A program made the position numbers and the translations under genes. Below the pieces are notes generated by a model that was given only the letters and a program-made list of their open reading frames with translations, had not been told where the DNA came from and searched no databases. From Conchocele bisecta (taxonomy: Eukaryota > Mollusca > Bivalvia > Lucinida > Thyasiridae), in the NCBI GenBank assembly GCA_029237695.1, contig CM055269.1:26570956-26634955 (forward strand): a stretch of DNA of 64,000 nucleotides, given 5' to 3'. Shown piece by piece: positions 22,001 to 34,000 of this stretch (position 1 is its first letter; each line of letters opens with the position of its first letter).

Positions 22001-25000
22001 CAGGATTCTAACCAGTAATATAGATTGCTATCAGGCTACAGAAGTGCAATGTTTGGTCAGGAGCTATACTTGTCACAAACCATCCTCCAGTCACAGCCAC
22101 ATATATTACTTCAGTTTACAAAGTTATCAAAATTATCTTGCTAAGTACACTTTGAGGGAGAAATTTTCATTTTAAGTGTTATTATACTGAATTTATTACA
22201 TTATCACAGCCATTCAGTATAATAATTCTGCATACTTTTAATCATCAAATATTTGCAGCCGTTAGTTCTATATTAAATAATGCATTTTCCGGAAAAATAA
22301 ATGATTACTCCCTCAAATTATACTTGCTAGAAAGTATGCTTAGCAATTTTGGTGAAATTGGCTACAGACCTACAAGCATGCTCAGGCAACTTAATAATGC
22401 TATTTATGAATAATGTTTGTTATGAGAATGACAGATGTTTCAATGGTTGAATGGCAAACAGTGCAGGACCTCATCAGATAGCATGGATGCGCAGGCTCAT
22501 TTGGGAAGCACTTGTTATAAAATCCATAAGTCTTATTTCTCCACTCACATATGTGACCCTGGGTGATATAAATACTCTTAGGACATGTGTGATCAGTGTA
22601 GATCCTGATTATCACATGTCCTCAAAGTCTAAACAATGATTCAAGAATAAGAAATGTTTATATATCGATTGACAGAAGGGCAACAAGCATAGGCCCTGAT
22701 CATTTTTTTTTGTTAGGGTTTAACGGCCTATCAACAGCTAAGGTCATTTAAGGCTGGGTCAATGGGTTTAGTACTAAATCCCATATATTACATGTACAAG
22801 TAAAAGTACATGTACAAATGGGGTGAAAATCCCCAAATCAAAACTGAATATTTACAATAACAAATCTATATATTCAGCCCTGAAATCAGAATAATCCTGA
22901 TCTGATGCCAGGTCCTCGCCACACCAGAATCACTAGGGCCCTGATCAGACAGTGTGAAAGTGCAGTTATCTGTGGTCATGCTGGTTGCACACATTACAAG
23001 GTCCATTCTCTCAGTCTGAGGCCCATAATGGTCATATGGAACATAATCTGGCAACATTCGTTTATTTCCCTTCTGACCAGGGCGGATCCTGATCAGCCTT
23101 TGTAATCATGAAGACTAGTACTAATGTGCATTGTTCACTATTCACATTATAACAGGGACCAGTCAAAACTGAGATAAGACTTACTGAGGGAAGCATGGAA
23201 ATAACCAGTTTTGTCCGTTTTACTTCTTATAAGAATCTTATAAGAAGTAAAACGGACAAAACTGGTTATTTCCATGCTTCCATCAGTAAGTCTGATCTCA
23301 GTTTTGACTGGTCCCTGTTATAATGTGAATAGTGAACAATGCACATTAGTACTAGTCTTAAGACATTATCCTGTTTAACTCTTTCACCCCTAAGTAACTG
23401 GAATGGATTTTCATATATATTAATTTTGCAACCAATCCAATTGTCACAAAATAGTTTTCAGACTAGTCCATTTATGAAAAGAGGGTATTTTTTGTTCTCA
23501 AAAATATGAAAATTACTTTCAAAAAGTGCAGATCCTGACGAGACGGCTCATTACAAGCCGGCTCATCTGGATCTGCACTGTTTGCATAAACCGCTATAGC
23601 AGGCTTTCGGGGGTTCAAAGGGTTAAGACGATATATGCTATCGACATATATATGAGCTGAATATATGTCAATAACACATAATACTAGCTATTTAAAAGAC
23701 TGGCCTGGCATTTACCTGGTACCCCCAAATAGGAATACACGAGAGCCGATCCTGCAACAACACTGGCGCCGCCTCGCACACGGACCTTGTCTTTTGGTCT
23801 TCACCTTCGTCCAGCGACACTGGGCTGTCAATCACAGTTTGTAAATAGAGAACACTGACCAGTGTGTCTTTTGATACTAAGTGTATCAGACTCGGCTCGG
23901 AAACAGTAGGAATTCCTCGGCAAGCCTCGGAATTCCTACATGTTTCCTAGCCTTGCACAAGTAGGCAATGCTAGGGAAACGTGCAGGAATTAGGAATTGA
24001 TAACCTTTATATCAAGACACTAGCCTGGTATTCTATTTATCAGGATACGTTTAATGCCAGTAGATGGTCAAATATGACAAGTTTTCATTGAAAAAGAGTG
24101 CAGATTTGTTTACGTTGCATCATTGGTAACGTCATGTGGCGTTGTTCAACCAATGAAACGCCAGTTTTCAATTCATTGTAATCTGAGTTTTCATATCAGG
24201 TCAATGCATGTAGCCTATTTCACCAACATTGCAAAGTATACTTATCTAGCAAAGAATACTTTGAGGGAGAAATTTTCAATTTAAGGATAAAATTATTAAT
24301 TTTCATTATACTGAATTTATTACATTATCACAGCCATTTTGGCTGTGATAATGTAATAAATTCAGTATAATAATTCTGCATATTTTTAATCATCAAATAT
24401 ATGCAGTGGTTAGTTTTATATGAAATAATGCATTTTGGGAAAAATAAATGATTACTCCCTTAAAGTATACTTTGCTAGATTAGCATACTCTGAAATTTTG
24501 ATGAAATCGGCTACTGATACGACATTATGTTGTCAGTTTGTATGTATTCGGCCAATACAAAGCTCATTGCCTGATAAACTAGAATCTGTGTGCCGTAGAA
24601 CATGGAAGCACCATCTATCACTTTGATTGAAACAAGAGTTGTCAGAAAGAAGGCAATGAAGCTTGACTATTATATGCTATTGGCACGTATTGATGTAATA
24701 TATCACCAGACAAATATGATTGAATGATTGGTGTTTTACGTCTGTTCAACACCCAGGTCACATACAAACAGGAATTTGTGGTGAGTACTGTATGTTCAGC
24801 ACTGAAATTACAATATAAACTTTCATCACTAAAATTGTGTCCTAATCTGGTGCCAGGCACCCTTATTACACTGGATCACTTGGCCCCAGGTGTGAATCCT
24901 AGTAAAATTCAGAGTTAAGATACAAATCTTTAAGGATGGATTCATCATTAGCATATATAGAGAATAGTAGGTTAGTGCCGTGAATGGGAAAAAATATCTG

Positions 25001-28000
25001 GCAAGGCTTAGGAAACGGGATGGGCGAGGCTCTGCCAAGCACATCCCGTTTCCGTGCCGTGCCAGATATTTTTTCCCATTCATGGCACTAACCTACTATT
25101 CTATTTATTCCGTCAACACCTACTAATGGTTTTAAAATACACAAAAATAACCCCAGCCACCGCACATATTCATACGCAGTTATTAGGTCGTATTGACAGG
25201 ATATCAAAAATGTTTCACGGCACCGTGTTTCACAGCACATACGCACTGTGTTGACAGGATAAATATACCCTCCCATACTCCAGACAAATATGAAAACAGC
25301 CATACAAGGAGTCACAATGAGAATGTAGCTGTATATGGGAGCTTCATTTATTTGTTTGTTTGTTTATTGGTGTTTAACAGCCTATCAACAGCTACGGTCA
25401 TGTAAGGCCGGGAAAATGGGTTTGATCCCAATTTAACCTGTTGTTTTGGGTGGAAAATCTCAAAATCAGAAAAGAATATTTACATTGAGAAAAAATATAT
25501 TCAGCCCAGAAATTAGAATAACCTGACCTGGTGCAAGGTGTATACCACACCAAAGTCACTTGGCCCTTTCCCCTAAAATAGGATTACGAATAATCGTAAT
25601 ACTCGCACAATGCCAAAGATGTATGTGAGGGCCAAACCAGGTCTTCAGTCAGGATGACCCCAATTGTTATATTACCCATCGCATTCTCCCACCTGTCACC
25701 CACATGGGAGTTTCGTATGTTTAACAGTGAAATTACAGGAAGAGTATACCATTGCCATTCCCACCTTGTGGCCAATTGTGGTGAAGAACAAGAGCCAGGC
25801 TAGAAACAATATTGGTATCTCTGTTCATCAGTATGTTAATAACAATTGAACTATTACAGCTTGAGCAAACCATATGCAGGACGACAGTTTATACTTCGTT
25901 GTGGCTGTGACTGGAGAAATGGGGCTTATGGGTATTGAGACCAGTGTAGATCCAGATCAGACTGAGCATCCGCACTATCTGATCAGGATCTGCACTGTTC
26001 ACCATTCCGTCAATGAAACTCCTGCTATGCTTCTAACCAGAAACATAGATTGTTATCAGGCTACCGGAGTGTGTTACTTGAGCAGGAGCTACACTGGTCA
26101 CAAATCCCATTATCCCCATTTCTCCAATCACAGCGACATTTGTGCTACAGGCTACTCACCGGGGCAGTATCTGTATATGTCTCTGAAGTGTTCCCCTGCT
26201 ACCCCGTTATATCCACCAAATATGTACAAACAGCCATTATACGCAACTGAAATGAGAAATGTGATATAGCTAAATTTACTTGACCCAAATCCAATTGTTA
26301 ACATTATGAGACAAGCCATGTGATTTTGTACCTAAAAAGATGTGCAATTTTTCATGAAAAACATTTACAACAAGCCTGTCGGCACACGAATGCCCCCGAT
26401 GGCAGATTGGAGAAACTGTGGCAAAGTTAATTAACCAAAAGTGATAAGTATCCATAAGCACAGTTGTGAAGGCCAAATGGTGAAGGTTGTGAAGGTGAAG
26501 CTTGTGCACAAGTATGATGTATTGAAATATAAAAGTAATCCTTTAAGGGATATAGAAGATATGACAGAATTGAGAAACCCCAGCAACTTCTTAATGTGTG
26601 AAAAAGTTCATGTGTGGCATTTGTCCACAGGTTTGATGTATTCACCATTTGACCTTCACAACTGTGCTTACGAATACTTATCACGTTTGGATAATTAACT
26701 TTGCCACAGTTTCTCCAATCTGCCAGCGGGGGCATATGTGTGCCGGCAGGCCACATTTTCTTGTTGCAATTAAAAATATGCATATGAGTTTACTACATTG
26801 TCCATAGAATCACTGATTATTCAAAGGGGATGGCATTATACAGCAGGGCTCCAGATAAGGAATTAGTATCAATTGAATCAATTGTCTCTCAATCATTTCT
26901 GAAGCAATTGGGTATTTCAAAATCTTAATTGGGTAAAATAAAATCACACTACTGTTTACACATCAACAGACAGCAATTATTGAATAGTTTGCTTCAAAAT
27001 GAAAACATGTCTTGGCATCTAATGAAATACCAAGATGGGTTTTCACAGAAAATGAGAAAAATATGCTATATTTGTGGTCTGTTTATTGTTTTCTGCAGCA
27101 TGATAAAGGTACCACAATTTTTTGTATTGCTTTTTGATACTAACTATTTCTGATTTCAATTGGGGTTTTGGAAATTTTAATTGGGTATTTAAGCAAATAC
27201 GCAGCTTATCTGGAGCCCTGTATACAACATAAAATCTCTCCTCATTATTATTATTAGTGTCCGCTCAAAAATAATTTGCATACAAGAGTGATGTCATATG
27301 ATGTCACTCGTGTATGCAAATTCATTTTGAGTGGAGAGCCATCTCTGATACCATGTCGAAAATATTGTTCATCTTGAAATGGCCTAGTAAGATTGATACT
27401 TTGATGAGCAACTGTATTGAATATTAATGGATTTAAAATAATTTTAAAACAGATCAACCTGGTTCGGTACATACAGACAGAATGGCTGCGCCGGCCTGTG
27501 GGGATATCGCCCTCGGTAACGGACTCGTGCCACGTCCTGGTCTCCACGTCAAACGCCTCGATGTCGCTACTGTACAGCTCGTTGCTCGTGTATATCGGCC
27601 CTCCCCGGTCACTGCGCCCACCAAATATGTACATCGTGCTGTCTATGCCAATCGCCGTGTGGAAGTCTCGCCATATTGCGGGTTGACCCTGCGATATGCT
27701 TATCATTATTTCAAGTAGGTTTTATTACCAATCAATTTTCCAGACTCCAGGGCAGGAAGAGTACAATTCTCTTCCCAAATTGGAAAAGCCTGTGAAAATC
27801 GAAATTGGGTGTGTGTAACGGCACCGATAAGCAGTTTGGCCCTCAGGTACCACACTGGACAACTTTATTATCATCGGAAAATATACTTGTTGAACCAAAG
27901 ACCGCCAAATTAATGGAACACAAACAGCTATTATTTATTTATAATTCCAGCACAAAAATATTTACACAATTCCCTAAAATTTGATTGGCCCGTAGCAAGT

Positions 28001-31000
28001 CTCTGTCCAAAATTTATATCCCAGTAAACTCCCACACCGAACTACTTTACGTAACCGTGAGGAGCAGTTAAAATAATTCTTAAGACAACGGAAAATAAAC
28101 ACATTTTCTTGATGAATTTCTTTCAAATGCTGGAATTAAAAGTAATGAATGGCCTTTTTGTGGAATTTATCGGGGATATAAATTTGGAAAAGTCGCGGGA
28201 ATACTGGACGAGGCCTTAATATTTTTTTTACAATTTTTGAAGAAAAAATAAAATAAAAAAAAAATAAAAAATATATATATATTTTTTTTAATTCGTTTCG
28301 AAAAATGTAATTTTTTATCGCTTCGTCCAGTATTCCCGCGACTTTTCCAAGTTTATACCCCGATAAATTCCACAAAAAGGCCATTCATTCCTATAACAAC
28401 AACAAAGGTCACAAATTCAAGGCACGCAAACAACTATTATTAATGAAAACAATGTGAAAGCCAAAAAGTCATGTAAATGGCAGCATTAATGTGTTCCAAA
28501 TGCTCACATATATCAAGTGTCCAAATATTGAAGCAATCCATCAAGTAATATTAAAGTTACACCATGATGAAGAAGCTTGTACAAACTTCTTGACATTTGT
28601 GGACGATGACGACAGAAAAAGTGGCGACTAGTGTCTATATACTTATAGTACCAGATTAATTACCTTGTAATCAATGAAAATAAAACCAATCTGCCTATCC
28701 ACACAAGCTTATCAATGCCTACAATGTTTGCCTTTCGGTCAAAACCTCAATCAATCAAATTCATAAAAATGTGTATCACTATCAGGCTGCACAAGTGGGT
28801 AGCGTGATTAGAATCTATACTGTAATAATTCCAGCACAAAAATATTTACACAATTCCCTAACATTTGATTGGCCCGTACCAAGTCTCTGTCCAAAATTTA
28901 TATCCCAGTAAACTCCCACGCCGAACTATTTTCCGTAACCGTCAGGCGCAGTTAAAATAGTTCTTAAACAAGAAACGAGGCAAAGCCACGAAGGCCAGGT
29001 TTTTTCCAAGCATGGACACTTGGATAACATAATTATACCCACTTTTTGTAGACTAGATGGCCGTGGCCTGCATGTCGCGCCTTGGGGCGAGGCATGGACA
29101 TAGTAGATGGAAAAACATTAACGAAAAAACTTTAACCGGACACACGGACGGACGGACGGACGGACGGACGGACGGACGGACGTATGCCAAAATACCGACG
29201 ATATCTTCCGGCCTTCGTCCAGTATTCCCGCGACTTTTCCAAGTTTATACCCCGATAAATTCCACAAAAAGGCCATTCATTCCTATAATGATACGAAATA
29301 AGCCAACTTTGGTCTGATAGTGTTGTAGATTTATTGCTTACCCGTGTCGTAATGTATGTCCACTCCATCGACTCGATGTTGAACGAATAGACATCATCGG
29401 AAAACCTGTCTGACTGTAAACAAATCAAGGAAATTGGAACGAATTACAGCAGCCAAAATGCCATAGCATGGGCACAGGTGAATGTGTTTAACATCCCATT
29501 AAAAGCTAAGGTCAGCTTCAGATTGTATCTGGCATGACACAAGCGCTGTGAGATTACAGCACAGCTGGACTATTGGCAATATACTGTATGTTAACCCTAC
29601 ACCGCTATCTTAATTGTTTGTCGTCTGCTGTTTATTTTCTATGTTCCATTTTTATCATCAAAAATATGCTTTGACAGCACTTTAGAATAATTTACAACAT
29701 GGTTTGACAGCACTTTAGAACCATTTCCATTGTAAATGATTCTGAAGTGCTGTCAAACCATGTTTTTATTGAGAAATAAAGCAAGATATAAAAGCAACAG
29801 CAGACGACAATTGTTGTGTGTAGCGGTCTAAGGGTTAAATATTCGCACACAATATGGTTTTGAAAATACACATTAAATCAGGCTTTCCCAAACCATATTG
29901 TGTCCTATTACATGATAATCTACTGTCTGTTCCACGTTTGGCTGCTGACGAACTTTTGGCTATTAAACACATTAAATCTAAAAAATATTTAAAAGTAAGT
30001 AGTTTTTCATCAATAACAAAAGTCTCCCATAGGAAAATCGTTTTTTCACAATAAAATCAATATTTGATGGAATTTCATCAAATAATTTTTTTTGGGGAGG
30101 GTGACTTTTGTTATTGATGAAAAACTACTTACTTTTAAATATTTTTTAGATTTAATATTTGATGGAATTTCATCAAATAAATATTTTTTGGGAGGTTGAC
30201 TTTTTTGTTATTGATGGAACAGACAGTAGTACAACTATACTAATGCGAGATTCTTTGTTGTGGGAAACCATATATTTATGGGTTTTTTTCCAGAATAAAT
30301 TGTGTTCAAATATTAGGGATATGACGTTATCAGTAAACAAGAATTCCGCCACAGAAGCGGTGTCGTGCCTGCCAAGGCATTTTACCGCAACATGATCATG
30401 GGCATGTGCTAAAGTAAGCAGAACAAAAACCGTCAGAGGCTTGCATGCTTAAAACATGAAAAATGTTGAAGAAACTTTTTGATATAAATAAATGGCAGTG
30501 TTTCCACAACCATGAAAAGGTAAAAAAGATCAAGGTCATGTTAATGGCGGCATGTGTGTGTTCCAAATGCTTACATGTATCAAGTGTCCAAATATTGAAG
30601 CAATCCATCAAGTAATATTAATGTTATACGATGATGAAGAAACTTGTACAAACTTTTTGACGCAAAAAAATGTCTAAGTGTTTCCGCAAAAATGTGAAGG
30701 TAAAAAAAGGTCAAGGTCATGTTAATGATGGCAGGACTGTGTTGCTAATGCTTACATGTATCAAGTGTCCAAACATTGAAGCAATCCATCAAGTAACATT
30801 AATGTCATACGATGATGAAGAAACTTGTACAAACATTTTGACGCAAAAAAATGGCTAAGTGTTTCCATGAAGGTCAAAGTCATGTTAATCGAGGCAAATG
30901 ATGATGAAGAAACTTGTAACTTTGGCTAAGTGTTTCCGCACACATTTGAAGATAAAAAAAGGTCGAGGTCATGTTAATGGTGGCATGACTGTGTTCCAAA

Positions 31001-34000
31001 TGCTCACATATATCGAGTATCCAAATATTGAAGCAATCCATCAAGTAATATTAAACGATGATGAAAAAGCTTGAACAAACTTTTTGATGCAAATAAATAG
31101 CTAAGTGTTTCCGCAAAAATGTGAAGGTAAAAAAGGTCAAGGTCATGTTAATGGTGGCCTGAGTGTGTTCCAAATGCTCACATGTACCAAGTGTCCAAAT
31201 ATTGAAGCAATCCATCAAGTAATATTAGTCATTTGGCCTTAACATTTGGCATTAAAGTTACATGGGTGGGCTATAGAATGAAAATATGGATGATGATAAA
31301 AAGTATATGAAGTTGCATGCCAATCTGACTTACGGTTGCAGAGTTATTGTGTACCCGAAAACTTAAATCTTAAAACGCAAATCTTACGGATGGACGAACG
31401 GACTGAACAAGGAAAATTATATAACCCTCGGCATAATTCTTATGCCGGGGGAATAAAAACATTAAAGTAACAAAAACCTAGGCACATCACTGAGCTCTAG
31501 GCACATATATTCTCTAAATATGGCTGTGACTGGAGAAATGGAGCTTATGGGTTTTTTGACCAGTGTAGACCCAGATCAGCATGTGCATCCAGTTAGATCA
31601 GGATCTGCACTGTTCGCTATTCCATCGATGAATCACTGGTCATGCTTCTAACAATCAATATAAATCGTTATTAGCTACAGTAGTGTGTGCTATTATGATC
31701 TGGAACTACACTGGTCACAAATTCCATAAGCCCAATGTCTCCAGTCACAGCCACAAATAGTCAAAATCATTCTGAATGCCCATGTGTTATGTAGAGGCAA
31801 GTAAGGTGTACCTGCTCCTCGTATCCCCCGAACATGTACATCGCGCCGTTGATGACACATGCTGAGTGGCCGTCCCGCGCCGCTGGCACCTGACCATGTG
31901 TGTCGGCCGCCAGCCACTGTCTTGTCACTGAGGGCAGAAATCAGGGGAGAATAACACGCTGGTGTCTTTTCATTTCAAGAATAGACAATACCAGGCTGGT
32001 GTCTTTTCATCTTGAGGATATAGACCAGAGCTCCAGTTAAGATGCGTAATTTGGAGGTAAATTTCTTATTTCTCCATCAAAAATGGCAAATTGGGAGTGC
32101 TTTAGAATCGTCTCAATGAGACGATTCTAAAGCACTCCCAACTTGCCATTTTTGATGAAGAAATAACAAAATTTCACCCCATGTTGGTCAAATTACGCAC
32201 CTTAACTGGAGCTCTGTATAGACAATACCATACTTGGCCCAGTTGCTCGAAACTTCTGTTAGTTTAACGGACTGTTTTAAGGATTTAACAGACCATTAAG
32301 CTAACAGATGTTTTGAGCAACAGGGCCCTGGTGTCTTTTCATTTCGAGAATATTGGGATTACCAGTGTGGTGTATTTGATATAGAAGTTAGAGAATACCA
32401 AATTAGTATCTTTTGATATTGTGAATATACAGAATTTCGGGCTAGTGTTTTTGATATTGAGGATATTTCATTGTACATGTTTGAATAGCCAGAAATAATA
32501 CACGAGTGTGTGTCGATCAGTTTGAGTGTAAACAACAAGTGAGTACAGCGAACAAGTTGTTTCCAGACACTGACAGGTACAAGTATTAGATTTATTGCTA
32601 TTCAAACATGTACAGAGTAGTATTCCAGGGCTCCAGATAAGGAATTAATAATTGAGTATTGTCACTCCATCATTTCGGAAGCAATTGGGTATTTCTAAAT
32701 TTGATTTGGGTAAAATAAAATCACACTACTGTTTACACATCAGCAGATCGCAATTATTGAACAGTTTGCTTCGAAATGAAAACATGTATTGGCATTTGAT
32801 TAGAATTGTCTCCTTGGAAATAAGAAAAATATGCTATATGTGTTGTATGTTTATTGTTATCTGTAGCATGATAAAGGTACCATAAAATTATTATTGCTTT
32901 TTGATACTCGCTACTTCTGAAAACAACTCGTTCACATAAATATGGGTTTGAATTGCGATATGACTATATTATTGGCAATTTTAATTGAAAATCTAAGCAA
33001 ATACGCAGCTTATCTGGAGCTCTGGTATCATATTTATTACACTTCTGCCTAGGAGAGAAACGTATATTTGGTTTATTTTAGAGATTGTATCAATGCATCA
33101 TTTTGCACCAAATAATAGTAGCCAGTTTCCCCAGTTTGGATATCATTTTGTTTGACATCCTGTACTCTTTTTTTTTTAATCCAAATTATGCCGCTGCATC
33201 TATGAATATCATATTTGAGTGCATGTCCGAAATGTTTGCAAACATGTTCACACTAGGTTAATACAAGAAACTCTTCCAGTTGTAAGACAAAGAAATTAAA
33301 ATTCCGAAAGGGGGAGATAATCCATGAGCCTGGAGTCAAATCAAAGATCAAAATTTACACCATAACGAAGTCACATACCAAATCTCAAGTCTCTAGTTGC
33401 TCTGGTTTAAATGTTTTACTTCTTACAAGAAATGTGACGGACAGACGGACAGAAAATCATGTCAGACGAGAAAAATATACCCACTTTCTATCAAGAAATG
33501 GGTATATGTATAATGAATCACTGACTCAATATTTTGAAGAACATCTAAATATTCCCATCACTTGAAACTGAGATGTCATGGATTGGTTATGAAAGCAACA
33601 TCAAGATGCTATCACAGCATGTACCAGTTGTCCAGTTAGTGCAATCGGTAACAAGAGCATTTCTCACCAATGCGGCCCTGGGTTCTATCCTCAGGCGGGG
33701 CAGTATGGAGGTTACCAGATTGTGCCTTCATCTGTGCCAAGTGCTCTCACGCTTGTTTGTAATCATTGTAAAATAAATGCAGATTAACCCATTTCATGCT
33801 GAGGATATGCCATTTTGTTCGTGGAAAATTCTCATTTATATGTGCTTAGACGAATATGTCGTGACCACTATTTGAACCGTCTCGTTGTGACGGTTCAAAT
33901 GAGTGGTCACAACATATTCTTTCATTGAGAAACAACAACAATACAAATAAAAAAAATTAAAAATGTCATACCCGTAATGGTGTATTGGTGTAAAAATATC

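Noticed and set aside
27417..27718. Plus-strand open frames over KLHDC3 exon 5
   Set aside because: Antisense shadows of a proven coding exon.
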